Below, piece by piece: positions 11,370 through 22,464 of a stretch of DNA of 63,261 nt. A program made the translations under genes and the position numbers. Origin of the DNA: Anthoceros angustus. Taxonomy: Eukaryota; Streptophyta; Anthocerotopsida; Anthocerotales; Anthocerotaceae. Numbering within the stretch: position 1 is the stretch's first letter; each line of letters starts with the position of its first letter. Where the stretch lies: positions 1,670,001-1,733,261 of the forward strand of contig MU008167.1 in NCBI GenBank assembly GCA_010909165.1, given 5' to 3'. The notes under the pieces were generated by a model, which saw nothing but the letters and a program-made list of their open reading frames with translations, had not been told where the DNA came from and did not search any database.

Positions 11370-11925
11370 GCAGGCCGAGCTGCTGCTTTAGGAGGCTGGT
11401 TAACATACAAAATCACAATTGTTGATGGATCACAGACCACGAGATCTCTGGGCAATTATGGGCAGTTGCAAGCGGTTGACGTAGTTGGGGACAGTTGCAA
11501 AGCAGTCGTTGATGAACATGCCTTGTCCTTTCACAGCTTGTCAGGTGCATGATGTGCATGTCAACCAGGTTTCTTCAGCAGCACTTATGAGACAAAATGG
11601 GAATTTATGCCCCCCAAGATTCAGGGCCATAGGATGCCAACAGATATCAGCCAGCACCTAGAACCGGCACCAGAAGATGCAGCTTCTCAGCCTTTAGAAA
11701 ATGCAGAAGATTGCTCGTGCACTCGTTCACTGATGCGATGTCTCGGCAACACACCCCTCACAGTGAAGCACCCACGGCAAGCAGATCCAGTGTCACTATA
11801 AACACGTAAACACTGATGGGTGTTGACATGTTGATGTCTACACTGTATACATTCACATGAGATGCAACAACCAGGGCAAATATTGGGGGTGCTCCAATTC
11901 ACTGTGAAATGGAAAAGCAGCAACC
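11370..11925. repeat. Dispersed direct repeat R-B, copy 1
   Basis: This about 550-bp block recurs at about 13590-14105. Shared anchors include atcacaattgt.gatggatcac, gaccacgagatctctgggca, ttgtcaggtgcatgatgtgc and a block with tgtctcggcaacacaccc. A fragment recurs inverted near 42040-42220. No intact frame is shared, so it looks like a non-coding or decayed mobile repeat. Confidence 0.75.
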
Positions 11926-12524
11926 AACCATCAAGGGACTGGGGCTACCTGTTGACTGCAAACCGTGGACACTCAAGAGCCTGGATCACAACAACATCAG
12001 CATTGCGCCCTCGCGCCGTTTCGGCATGATCTGCAAGTCAGCAAGGTTTTTCTCTTCAGAAAAAGGCTGGAACGCAAAATTGATGCTGAGCGAAACCTCT
12101 GCGAGCATGTGAGCTCACCTAATTTGCATTCGCTCGATGTCATCAATACCGGGCACTCTGGCGGTTCAGAACAATGTTTGTGAACAACCATTCGTAGTGC
12201 ACACTGTGTCCATTTCTCTTGGCAGCACAAACAAGTTCATACATAACATATCATTTTCATGCAATCTAATTTTTGCCGACCAAGGATTGGAGGTGAGGAG
12301 CATTCCCATTGAATGGGCTTGCAATGGTAAATTGCCTTTACTCTCTGACCCACCATGTCCAAACCTTGAGAAGCAACCCGTTTTCTGGAAAAGGTTTTTC
12401 TTGGATGTTGAAAGCTTGAGTTGGATGGTGAAAATATTTGTCTTCATACGAACGCATTTTCTTGGCTTGCCAATGAGTAATCCATCGGTATCACTCTTAA
12501 GTCGGAATTCCTGCATTTCTTGCA

Positions 12525-12625
12525 AGAGTCCACACACTCTTTATTTACTTAAGACTTGATTAGTGTTCCTTATCTCACACACTCCTTATTTAATTAAGAC
12601 TTGATCAGTGCTCATTATCTTCCTT
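12525..12625. repeat. Short tandem duplication, about 58-bp unit
   Basis: Two adjacent copies of a unit with cacacactc, ttatttaattaagacttgat-like text and ttatct, differing at several bases. Confidence 0.7.
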
Positions 12626-13589
12626 TGGTACTAATAGCAAGTTTGGAAACTTTCGGAGAGCGTTCTCTATTGAAACGTCCTCTATTGACCCTTATCCTTC
12701 CTTGCCTCATAAACTGCTTGCTTGTCTCTCTTCAAGCTTGTGCAAGCCGTAGGATGTTTTTCAACATGGATAAGTTCAGTGATTATATGTGTCTCCTTCA
12801 CACCCCATTGTGATTACATAGAATAGCCTCATATAATTCATCTAATATTTTATTCTCAATAATATATACTACTTGCAATTTGCAATGTACAATGCATATT
12901 GCCAATCCAATTACTTGGAGGCTGATGTTGATGAGGCCACCTGTACTCCATTTGCCATCTGCATGTAGTACTGGCGCATGTGCTGAACTTGCCTTTGCAA
13001 CAATATGGCAAAGGGGAGGAAGAGCTACAGCCCTAAGAGAAGGAGTCCACACCTGGCAATGCTTGAGTCCAACATTCACAACTTTGGGTGCACATACACC
13101 AAATGATAGCAAAACTTCACAGTTAAGCGCCCCGTAAGGCAATTCAATATTGGGATGGGAAACCATTCTTCCACAATCTTTCATTGATTGACATCTTTCA
13201 TTCATTCACAGCCCGGTTGGGTAACTATTAGATGTCTTAGATTAAAGTCTTCCCCAGATTGGGTAACTAATAGATGTCTTAGATTAGAGTCGAAATCGCC
13301 CCAGTTCACCTGAGCGTGCTGGCCTCCCTCGTGTGTGGTCTCTGCGCGAGATTGGTCTCTGCGCGAGATTACCCCCACTGTATCTGTATCTGTAACCCCA
13401 GCCGATAAAGCAAGAGCCTGCTGGTAGGGAGCTCCTGCGTCCATTACTCCAGGTACTCCATGGCCAGCAGCGAAATGTTGATAAAGTCGGAGCATAGTCG
13501 AGCCAACTGTACAGCTGCAAGAGGTAGAGCTTGCAGGTCCAACCAGCAAGGTTCAGATTCAGAGAACTATTCAGCCCTACAGGCCGGGC

Positions 13590-14105
13590 TGCTGCTTTAT
13601 AAGGCTGTCTTGCCATACAAAATCACAATTGTGGATGGATCACGGACCACGAGATCTCTGGGCAGTTATGGGCAGCAGTGGCAAGCAGCTGTAGTTGAGG
13701 GTAGTTGCAAAGCAGTGCACGTGGTTGGTGTCGAACATGCCTCGTCCTTCCACAGCCTGTCAGGTGCATGATGTGCATGTCAATCAGGTTTCTTCAGCAG
13801 CGCTGAGGCCAACATATCCCAGAAACCACCAGGAAACGGCATCAGAAGATGCAGTTCCTTCAGCTTCTCAGACTCCAGAAGATGCAGAAGATTGTCGTGC
13901 ATTCCTTCACTGATGCGCATGTCTCGGCAACACACCCAACACACTGAAGCACCCACGGCAAGCAGATCCAGTGTCACTTCAAACATGTCAACACCGATGG
14001 GTGTTTACATGTTGATGTTTACATTGTAAACATTCACATTGGATGCAACAACCAGGGTAAATGTTGGGGTGGCTCCAATTCACCGTAAAATGGACAAGCA
14101 GCTTT
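13590..14105. repeat. Dispersed direct repeat R-B, copy 2
   Basis: This is the partner of the 11370-11925 block, about 2.2 kb downstream in the same orientation. It has several indels, for example an extra run around the cacgtggttggtgtcg phrase. The two copies bracket 1.7 kb of otherwise unannotated sequence, as expected of a segmental duplication or two insertions of one element. Confidence 0.75.
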
Positions 14106-14109
14106 CAAG

Positions 14110-14390
14110 ATGCAGCCTTAAGACTTCTCAAGCAGACCTGTCAGCTGTCCATGATTTCCACATGAGACTGACTCATCAGCTCCGGATCCGAGAACTCTCA
14201 AGCTCCAAGATGCAGCAGTCAGCCGGCTTCTCTTCCATGACTTCACAACTACAGCTTTAAAACACCAGCAGCCAGTCAGCTGGCCAGCGTATCCAAGTGC
14301 CACCATCTCAGTCTCTGTCTTCTCAAAGTCTGTAGCAAGCTTCTTTCGATCTGCAACAATCTGCGGGCTGTCTGCAATGTTCTCTAGAGT
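14110..14390. repeat. Dispersed repeat R-C, inverted copy
   Basis: This segment is the reverse complement of sequence at about 36790-36990 and 41130-41345. Shared text includes the aagatgcagc.tcagccggct phrase and a single atctgcaacaatctgcggg unit. That unit is tandemly amplified in the 36.7-kb copy. No intact protein is seen. Confidence 0.7.
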
Positions 14391-14852
14391 GATAGATAGG
14401 AAGGAAGCGGGAAGCAAGTGGGGAGCACTCTTGTAGGATCCTTCAATATTGAAAGTGGTCAGGACATGTACACATAGACGACCTGTAAGGCCTAGAAGCA
14501 GCAGTACTCAAATTGTCATGTCATCTGGTCAGTCATGGGGTCAACAAGGGCGTCATGTCGTTTGGTCGGTCTATCTGGTCCGTTGGCTTGTGCAATGAGA
14601 ATCTGAGCGAGTCTGTAGTACTATCTAAAACGGAAATGAGGGGAAAATATGTGTACTAAATGTAGCCAGGAGTCGCGGCTAAATTGGGTCAGGGTTTCCG
14701 CAGGTCTGGAAACCCGTAAAGTTACTAACCTGGAATTAGGGCGGGATGTGAAGTACTTGTCCTCCCGCTCCTTTTCCTTGTCTGTTGACGCCACCAGAAA
14801 GCAGAAAGCAGGCGGCTTGCGCTTGGAACACCTGACCTGAGCGGGGCGTGAG

Positions 14853-15830
14853 ATGGCGCGATCAATGCAGCAGCAACAGGCGATGGCTGGAGGTGACGCC
14901 TCTGTTCTGTGAAGATACGCTTTTGGCAAAAGCAAGGCTCGCCTGGCTCCAATGCCTGCCTCTGTAAGGATACACCTTGTCTCTTAGGGTTCTCAAAACT
15001 CGAAGCTCGATATTGTGAGCCTGTCTCAAGGTGGATGGGATCGTCGCCCGCCCAGCCGAAATCGTCAACAAGTTGTGCGGACTCATCAACAAGCTCAACA
15101 AGTGGACGAGTTCGGCTGGGCCACCGAGGGTCCCATCCACCTTAAGGCAGGCCCCCATAATGGAGCTCCCATTTCTGAGAGCCCTGAAAGACAAAGTTGT
15201 ATCCTCACAGAATCAACAATTGGAGCCAGGCGAGCATGTCGTCTTTGCCAGAAGCGCCATCGCCACGCGCAGAGGTCTGCAAATGGCCTGGGCAACCTTC
15301 GCCTTCGAGGCCCAGTTCATACGCAGATGGTCCAGAGAAGGAGAAGAGCCTGCCCTGTGAGGACGGCTGCTTCCGCTTCTGCTCCCAGACGAGGAGAGGA
15401 AATGTCGCCCGGAATGCTCCCGATCTGGCGCGGGATCCGGAGGCGCTTGTCAAGAGAATCGCGCGATGCAGGTGGAACACGAGAGGCGGCCTCAGGGCAT
15501 GCTTGTCTGTGCGGGCTAGGAGAAAGCGCGCGCGGACGAGCTCGGGTCTGGATCCTACCTACCCCTAGATGTACTTGGGAGTGAGCTACAGCCACGAGAG
15601 GATGAATAGGCTCTACAACGATATCCTCGCAAACTGGGTAAAGAATTAACCGGATCCGGATGCTTGCGCAGGAGTGTACCGAGGACTTTCAATACTCTGA
15701 TATCAAATGACAGCCAAGCATGGCGCAGGGAAGTGGCCCGGATGACAATTCACAGGCTGCTCAGGATCTGGAAGCGAGCGATCGTGAGCCTGGCCCGGTT
15801 GGACCGAGTCGAATTCACAGCTGGACCTGA
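14853..15830 (+). pseudogene. Decayed member of the unnamed multicopy family (copy 1)
   Basis: The shared family 5' flank (about 14370-14850) leads to an ATG at 14853 followed by Met-Ala-Arg and a Gln run, as in the other copies. The frame soon stops, because the next about 145 bp are in inverted orientation. The family core resumes at 15111 (MELPFLRALKDKVV, then FARSAIATRRGLQMAWATFA) and decays again through frameshifts and stops. Later phrases (RRPQGMLVCAG) match the C-terminal half of the 37-38 kb copy. It cannot encode the family protein. Family function is unknown. Confidence 0.7.
14918..15256. repeat. Inverted duplication of a coding fragment, potential long hairpin
   Basis: Left arm about 14918-15060 and right arm about 15111-15256 are imperfect inverted repeats of the same family exon, separated by a 50-bp loop. 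Anchors are cgcccagccgaa facing ttcggctggg, and ggtggatggga facing tcccatccacctt. A transcript across it would fold into a stem of about 140 bp. The arms encode the core that is also present in the family members elsewhere in the window. Confidence 0.8.
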
Positions 15831-16110
15831 ATAACGACGTGAATCCTTCCAGCAGGAGATAATGAGTTGATTATATAGCAGCTCAGTATAAGTAGCAACA
15901 GCTACACGCATGCATTGCCAGCTGAAAAGAGATGTTGGCAGCTGGCTAGCCTGGAGCTTGTTATTCGCGTACTACACACATCATACCTTCATAGAAGCAG
16001 CAGCTAATATATGCCGGCAGCTCTTGATCAAGCTAGATCCGGACAGCCTACATCCACATATGATTATATACGGCTGGCCGGATCCGGATGAGGGTGGATG
16101 CACCTAGCTA
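15831..16110. other. Spacer with no supported feature
   Basis: About 280 bp between the family pseudogene and the secreted-protein remnant. One 65-codon open frame has no resemblance to known proteins. Confidence 0.4.
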
Positions 16111-16114
16111 ATCG

Positions 16115-16546
16115 CTGTGGTTTCGGAGAACGATGGCGAAGGGGCCGCTGTGGTCGTAACCAGAAACGCGGTTGACACCCGTGGTCTCGTCAAGGTACGT
16201 GCACTGGTGGATGATCTCCCATGTAAGACTCGCCGCATCCTTGCAAGGGTGCATTGTTTGTAGGGGCCGCAAATCCGCACCTGGGCGCCCGAGTCAGCCG
16301 CCATGGTGGTGCAGAATTTGCCGCTGCGCTCGTACTGGCAACACTGCCCTCCGTGGTTGTTGAGGCTGTTGGCCATGGCTTGCGCCTGCTTCCGAGTAGG
16401 ATCTCGGCTGCCGTGGCTCTCGCAGGTGACGCTTCCTGCTTGCACTGCGGGCATGCTGCCATCACCGCTGCCACTGCAATGCACGCCAGCATTGCCACTC
16501 CTACCGCTGGCCACCTCTTGATCATGGAACGCATGGAACTCGCCAT
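16115..16546 (-). pseudogene. Small secreted cysteine-rich protein gene, frame broken
   Basis: On the minus strand, one frame starting within 16546-16520 gives a clear signal peptide: KRWPAVGVAMLACIAVAAV followed by small residues. The mature-protein-like part lies in a second frame (SLNNHGGQCCQYERSGKFC, then GAQVRICGPY). The C-terminal part lies in a third frame, which ends at a stop near 16110. Hence two small indels separate three collinear pieces of one about 140-residue secreted protein with six or more cysteines. The pattern resembles small secreted proteins of mosses and lycophytes, but I cannot name the family. The break may be genuine decay or consensus error. Confidence 0.6.
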
Positions 16547-16709
16547 TAATATTCGGGTCTAGCAGCAGATCTAGAGCACAGCAGAGCAAAGCAGGCCTGC
16601 CTAGGGAGGCTAAGGGATCGATCGTCTGGAGCTGGCGAGATAGAGCGAGGGTGCAGATAGAAATGGATCGATGCTAGCTTGATCTGATCCACACCCTGCC
16701 CTTGGTTAG

Positions 16710-16717
16710 CTTAAATA
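16710..16717 (-). promoter_or_regulatory. Likely TATA box of the secreted-protein gene
   Basis: On the minus strand the sequence reads ggTATTTAAGc about 165 bp upstream of the putative start, in an otherwise GC-rich flank. The copia element inserted about 90 bp further upstream. Confidence 0.45.
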
Positions 16718-16804
16718 CCGGCAAGGATCCGGGGCAAGGTTACGGCTACGTTGGCCGGGTAGCTAGCGCATGCGAATTCCATGCTGCCCAATTGAGACTG
16801 AGAC

Positions 16805-16982
16805 TATAAAGCAAGACTGACTTGACTCACAGCAATTGCTAGAAAGAATTAGATCAGTATCAAGGTGTCAAAAGGTACATCTTATATGGTTCACGGCCTT
16901 CAGTGCATCTTAGTGTCTGTTCAGTGACGACCCCTAATATCTCGTGCTAGCTACTCTATGCTTTATATGTAGATCTCCTACA
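16805..16982 (-). repeat. Copia-1 3' LTR
   Basis: A 178-bp LTR, starting tataaagc and ending cctaca on the plus strand, next to the polypurine tract complement ctcccactc at 16983-16991. Confidence 0.93.
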
Positions 16983-16996
16983 CTCCCACTCATAGA

Positions 16997-17819
16997 TTAG
17001 CTAGTATCTTCATCTTGATTGATAGAGGATCTTGGATTCTTCACAAGGCCAAGTCCTGCAACACACTGATTATGCTTGTCTCTCGGTAAGCTCTTCGTCA
17101 GTACATCAGCCACCATCTTTCCCGTTCCACAGTATTTCAAACAAATCTCACCACTTTGGATTTGCTCACGAATATAATGAAACTGAATGTCAATATGCTT
17201 GCTTTTAGCATGAAACTTCGGTTCTCTGATAGGCAATTGCACTCTGATTATCAGAGTAAATCAGAGTAGGTTTGTCTTGTGGAAATCCAAGTGACTGAAG
17301 TAATCTTCTCTGGAACACAGCATTCGTAGCAGCCTTTGAAAGTGCCATGTACTCTGACTCGGTACTTGACAGTGCCACAGATCTTTGCCTTTGGCTTGAC
17401 CAACATACTGCAGCACCTGCCAAAATGAAACAAGATCCCGAGGTAGAGCGTCGTGTGTCTAAATCACCGGCCCAATCAGCATCTGAGTAGCCAAATAGCG
17501 GCTCAAAGGTTTGAGCTTTCTGATATTTCAAACAAAGTGTTGTAGTGCCACTCAAATACCGCATAATCCGTTTACATCCAACCCAATGCGGTGAGCCTGG
17601 ATTAGAGGAATATTGCGCAACACTGTTGGTAGAGCAGGTGATGTCAGCACGTGTTCCAGTAGATGCATAATTCAGGCTCCCAACTGCAGCTTTGTAAGGA
17701 ATTGCGGCCATCTGAGTTTTGTCCTCCTCTGTGATAGGACAATCTTCCTTGCTCAGCCGAATTCCAGCCTCCAAAGGTGTAGAAACTGCATGTGAATCTG
17801 CCATATTGAATCTCCTCAA
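16997..17819 (-). pseudogene. Copia-1 RNase H
   Basis: Typical copia RNase H text is visible: YSDADWAGDLDTRRSTSG, SSTESEYMALSKAATN, then in a shifted frame KHIDIQFHYIREQI and ADVLTKSLPRDKH. A frameshift lies near 17230. Confidence 0.9.
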
Positions 17820-17890
17820 TATTTCTTTGACATATTTCTCTTGGGACAGACAAATCCATCCTTGAGCACGATTGCGGATGACCTCAATGC

Positions 17891-18764
17891 CTAAGCAATA
17901 GTGTAGATCCCCAAGTCCTTCATTTCAAACTCTGTCTTCAAGATTTTCTTGACCACTACTAATTTTGTAATCGAGTTGCTTGCCAAAATGGCGTCATCAA
18001 CATATAAAGCCAAAATGACAAATCCATCACTTCCCTTTAAGATGTATACATTAGAGTCCGCATCGGACCTGATGAAACCAATTTTGAGCAGATATGCATC
18101 AAAGCGTTGGTACCATAAGCGGTGACTTTTAAGACCGTAGATGGCCTTCGCAACTTGCACACATTTCCAAATTGATTAGGAGGCACCTTTATACCCTCGG
18201 TACTTCCATGTAGATTTCTTCTTCAAGAATACCATGGAGGAATGCGGTCTTAACGTCCGATTGATGTAGTTCCAAATCAAATTGAGCAGCTAAAGCAATA
18301 ATAATGCGAATGGATACCAACTTCTGAGGGGCAACGTTTCATCGTAATCAACACACGTTGTTGAGAATACCCCTTGCAACCACTCTTCCTTTGAAGCGTT
18401 CGATGCTCCCATCTGCTTTGTACTTCACTTTAAAGACCCACTTGCATCCAACCAAGCTGCGGTTAGCGGGCAAAGGAGTTAATGTCCATGTCTTATTTTC
18501 CAAAAGGGATCGAAGCTCGTCATCCATGGCTGCTTGCCATTCAGCTGCAAATTCTCCAGACAAGGCCTCCTCCACACTTTGTGGCTCAATAATAGGTACT
18601 TGTGTCAGCAGAGCCTTGCGCTTCGACTTGGGTGTCTTCCTCCCTTCCAATGTCTCAACCAATCTTTGGCGGACGTCTACTTCTCTGACCACGTCAAGGA
18701 GAGGTGAGTCGGACTCCACCACAGCTGGACGTCTGCGCAAGCCTTCTGGGGAGCTAAGATCCAA
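17891..18764 (-). pseudogene. Copia-1 reverse transcriptase, frameshifted
   Basis: The N-terminal RT block includes NKTWTLTPLPANRSLVGCKW followed by VFKVKYKADGSIERFKGR. Downstream, after frameshifts near 18340 and 18190, AIYGLKSHRLWYQRFD and the catalytic YVDD motif in LALYVDDAILA appear. Confidence 0.9.
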
Positions 18765-19151
18765 GGGTGTTACACTTGCTCCCCCTCCCCAGTTACTGCT
18801 CTCCCATCTTCGTCATCTCCCCAGTGAACTCCCACGCAGGAACGCTCCCACTTGAAGAGGGGCTCCCACTGCAAGGCGGTGGCGAGGAGGAGGACAAGAG
18901 GAGGAACTACAACCCAGGGAGGAGAAGGCACAGGATGTGCCGGATTGGGAGGAAAACCGCCGCCAAAGAGATGCTTCATCGGGAGCGGATTCTTGAGGAG
19001 CATCGTCCTCGAGGCGAGAGGCTCTACCCTCGGCGCCATGAAAGACCACATCACGGAGACCACCACCGTGCGCGAGACTTGATCATAACCCGATAAGCCT
19101 TGCTCTCCTCACTATAGCCCGTAAAATGGCGCCGGACTTGCGCCAAGTTCG

Positions 19152-19942
19152 TTACGTTTTCATCCGGGACATGGACAAAAGCATTACACCCAAACACTGT
19201 GATGAGAAATGTCGCTTATGTCCTGTCCACACTTCATAGAAGTACTGCCTTGGATGATCGCGTGGGCAACGATTCTTCACATAACATGTTACAAGGGCTT
19301 CACCCCAAAAGGTTTTGGGAAGACGAATCGGCAAGCATACTCCTCACGGATTCATCGAGCGATTCTCTCGCCGCCACGGGTTCTTGAGGAGTGTAGGGAA
19401 ATATCGGCGTAATGCCATGGGTGACACAAAATTCATTGAATTCATCACTCAAGTACTCGCCACCATTGTCGCTTCTTAGCGTTTTGATTTTGTGACCAGA
19501 TAATTCTCGGCCATTGCCGGTAGCGCTTAAACTTGTCAAAGGCCTCGGACTTCACCAAGAAGGTACACCACCGTGTACTTGGAGAAGTCATCCTTAAACG
19601 TAATGAAGTAACGCCTTCCGTATGAGTCGGAGTTTGCATGGGACCACAAATGTCGAGTGCACGATTCCGGCCGAGGTCGGCGTACCTCCTTGTTTGGGAA
19701 ACTTCCACGATGTTGCTTGCCTTCTAAGCAAGTGAGCATGACGATGGAGAGCTGTGTCCACGAATCAAGGCCAATGACCAGCTTTTCCTTACCATTTGTT
19801 GAAGTCTTGCATCACCGAGGTGTCCAAGACGCCGATGCCAAAGTTCGTTTCTGCCTGTAGCGTGCAGAACATGGGATTTGGTAAGGTTCGAGCGCCAGCT
19901 TGTAGAGGTCATGGACCATGGAGCAGTTGCTACCACGACCAT
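19152..19942 (-). pseudogene. Copia-1 integrase, frameshifted
   Basis: The GAG-pre-integrase histidines (LWHRRLGHLGDARLQQM) are followed by a DICGPMQT segment at the first catalytic Asp, then IKTLRSDNGGEYLSDEF at the second, then PKTFWGEALVTCYVKNRCP. The pieces occupy at least three frames. Confidence 0.85.
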
Positions 19943-19969
19943 GTTTATTAAGAAGGACTCACTCCTCCT

Positions 19970-20263
19970 TTAATCCGCAGCTCTCCACCTGCAGAATTGT
20001 TTCCAGAGAATGTGTTCTTCTTTAAACCTGGTCACATGTAACACATCTGGGACTTGTCTTGTACTTCCATCTAGGAGAGTAATTGCCACAGTGCCTTTTC
20101 CACAAATTGCTTGTGTGGTATTATCACCTAGATAAACCACCTGACCCACTCGCCAGCTTACATATTGTGTGAAACCTCCATGACTATGAGCCATGTGTTG
20201 TGTCGCACCCGTATCTACATACCAAGTCGTCTCCAGACTGTGATATGTGACTAGGGCAGCCAC
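19970..20263 (-). pseudogene. Copia-1 aspartic protease
   Basis: The motif WYVDTGATQHM contains the D-T-G-A retroviral-type aspartic protease signature and is followed by the usual VYLGDN strand and a GTVAI segment. It lies between nucleocapsid and integrase, as in copia polyproteins. Confidence 0.85.
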
Positions 20264-21119
20264 GCATTAGCTTCTCTCCATAACATTTGCATGAGCATCG
20301 CTCCAAGACCTCGGCTATGCGTTTCCGACAATCCTTGATCATATGTCCGGGCTTCTTGCAATAAAAACATTTCACCTTCTTCTTAGAATTTTGGGTTCTC
20401 ACCGACCCAAGTGAGGGCTTCAACGAGCCTCCTTGGCCACCTTTCTTAGGATATGGTCCGAGCGTTTACTTGTCGATGTAATGCGATGATGCTTCCGAGG
20501 CCGAACCAAGGTTCTTTAACATTTTCTCCTCCCTGAATTAAATAGCGATGAGAGGCTGTAAGTGTCAGTCGACCTCTTAAGGAGATTAGAAAACCCCTAT
20601 AACTAGGAGGCATACTCCTCATTAAGGCTACGCATCCTCATCATCTACCGTAGTTCGAGCCGACATCTGTTCCAACAAGTCCTTAAAATTGTGAATGTGT
20701 TTAATCATGCTATCACCCTCCTTCATTTTAAGTGTAGCCAAACTATCCCTTAGATACATTTTGGTGATGGAATCCTTTGCCTCAAAGAATCTAATCAACT
20801 CATCCCAAACTGCCTTTGAGGACTTGGAGGTTTGAACGTAGGGAACCACATTATTTTCAAGACAATTATTCAGGACTGAAATTGCAGAATTTTCTCTTTC
20901 CTCCCAATGAGAAATACTTCCAACCCCACTTATAGGAAGTGGTGCATGAGTTCTGCAATCACGTGGCGGAGCAACCAGTATTAACTCTGTACCATCTACA
21001 ACACTCCACAATTTTTCTTTCAACAATAGTTGCATTCGATGTTTCCAAACATGGAAATAAGTTCCATCAAACTTGGGAATATGCCTAATATCTACTGGCC
21101 TCAAGGCTGCCATGGCCAC
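20184..21119 (-). pseudogene. Copia-1 gag (capsid and CCHC nucleocapsid)
   Basis: The frame 21119-20628 opens with a capsid-like sequence containing KFDGTYFHVWKHRMQLLL and SKAVWDELIRFFEAKDSI. The nucleocapsid knuckle CFYCKKPGHMIKDC (C-x2-C-x4-H-x4-C) lies in a separate frame at 20423-20184. The two are collinear but frameshifted. Confidence 0.85.
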
Positions 21120-21725
21120 TATTACTAATCTATTTAGTACAAATGACCCTCTCTACAACAATATGTGCATGAAGGAAATTAGCGAATAATTTTGGGTAAG
21201 GCAATCTTTAATTGTGGTGGTTTCAAATTTTCTCATTAGCATTTCTAACTTCATTTCTATCTTTGATAGGCAATTTTTGGTTTGTAGGAAGCTATCTTGT
21301 ACAACTTTGCCACTTTGCAATAACTTGCAACAAAGATAGACTAAATTAGATGAGATGTCTTCTAAGTTAGAATCGCATTTGAAGTTGTGACCGTTGGATT
21401 TTGTGTCCTCCGATTGCCTTCTACCACTCTTCCTCCCATTAGCCATTTCTTTAAATTGAATCAAGAAAGATTCAATACTATCTTCATAAAATAAAGAAAT
21501 GGCTAATTCTGCTTTTGGCTCACAATTTGAGCCAATAAGCGGAGTTGTAGAGATCTAGGCATTTGTTTAAAGCCGAAAGGAATCCCGATTGAAAGGTTTG
21601 TTTTCATCGGAACTCTCTCATCGGCTTTAGTTTTATACCCAGGCATTTTCCCTAACAAAAGGTTGTGAAGTGCATCTGCACACACAAGGATGTGATCTCT
21701 AAGCTTCTTAGGATCACATTCCCAT

Positions 21726-21738
21726 GGCTCTGATACCA
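21726..21738 (-). promoter_or_regulatory. Copia-1 primer-binding site for initiator tRNA-Met
   Basis: The minus strand reads TGGTATCAGAGCC immediately after the 5' LTR. This is the standard plant copia primer site complementary to the 3' end of initiator methionine tRNA. Confidence 0.93.
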
Positions 21739-21915
21739 TATAAAGCAAGACTGACTTGACTCACAGCAATTGCTAGAAAGAATTAGATCAGTATCAAGGT
21801 GTCAAAAGGTACATCTTATATGGTTCACGGCCTTGATGCATCTTAGTGTCTGTTCAGTGACGACCCCTAATATCTCGTGCTAGCTACTCTATGCTTTATA
21901 TGTAGATCTCCTACA
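21739..21915 (-). repeat. Copia-1 5' LTR
   Basis: A 177-bp LTR identical to the other except that ttcagtgc there reads ttgatgc here. It abuts the primer-binding site at 21726-21738. Confidence 0.93.
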
Positions 21916-21920
21916 GAGAC

Positions 21921-22402
21921 TGCACTTCCACATCTATGGGTAGACTAGCTTCACACCGTTAGCCTTAGTTCTCAGTGGCAGCAAACAGCGTGAGCTTCGT
22001 GAGGCTCTGGGGCGGCCCGTGCTTGTCTTCGCAAGCGTGACCCACCTATATAAGGCACCTATTCTCAATACGACTTTGACATGTGAAAATCACAAAGAGC
22101 GTGAGCAGCGTATTCAACCTAGACAATCAAAGGGCCGGCACACAAATGTCAGAGAATCCGGCACCAGTCTCGCACTTGCTGGTTTCTTCTTTGGTTGAAT
22201 TCTTGAACCGTCCATTGATATATGGCTAAAGAATATATGGACATAGAAATGAAAATGAAACGTGTGAGGTGAATCATCATCCACTCATGTACTAGAAATA
22301 ATAAAAAATGATCACTTTCCTCCTCATTAACAACTAACACCAGCTTCCTTAGTGGTGGAAGCTGTGGGTCCAAAATATCCGAATCTAAATCTAAATGCGA
22401 AT
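21921..22402. other. Flank of copia-1, no gene supported
   Basis: This sequence was contiguous with 16.8 kb before the insertion. A ctatataagg TATA-like box occurs near 22046 on the plus strand, but no convincing coding region follows it. Confidence 0.4.
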
Positions 22403-22464
22403 CTAGTATGTTGACACCTTACAGTTATGTCCATATATATAACTGTAAGGTGTCGACATACTAG
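22403..22464. repeat. Near-perfect short hairpin, 26-bp arms
   Basis: Arms 22403-22428 and 22439-22464 (ctagtatgttgacacc ... and its complement) pair with a single mismatch around a 10-nt AT loop. It may be the remains of a MITE or a small-RNA stem. Confidence 0.85.

Larger units (their letters stand above)
16805..21915 (-). mobile_element. Ty1/copia LTR retrotransposon, complete structure, recent insertion
   Basis: The 5111-bp element lies on the minus strand and is flanked by the 5-bp duplication GAGAC (16800-16804 and 21916-21920). The LTRs of 178 and 177 bp differ only at one CAG/GA spot. The order from the 5' end is LTR, PBS TGGTATCAGAGCC (initiator tRNA-Met), gag with CCHC knuckle, protease, integrase, reverse transcriptase, RNase H, purine tract and LTR, which is the copia order. 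In element orientation the LTR begins TGTAGGAG and ends in TTTATA, not the usual CA. Coding frames are interrupted repeatedly by small indels although the LTRs are nearly identical. So the element either moved in trans, decayed quickly, or carries consensus errors. Confidence 0.95.

Noticed and set aside
14853-15360. Two overlapping genes on opposite strands at 15 kb
   Set aside because: Coding-like text on both strands is explained by the inverted duplication of one family exon, not by two independent genes.
21726-21738. End of a tRNA-Met gene
   Set aside because: Only the 13 bases complementary to the tRNA 3' end are present, exactly between LTR and gag, so it is a primer-binding site. No tRNA cloverleaf is found around it.
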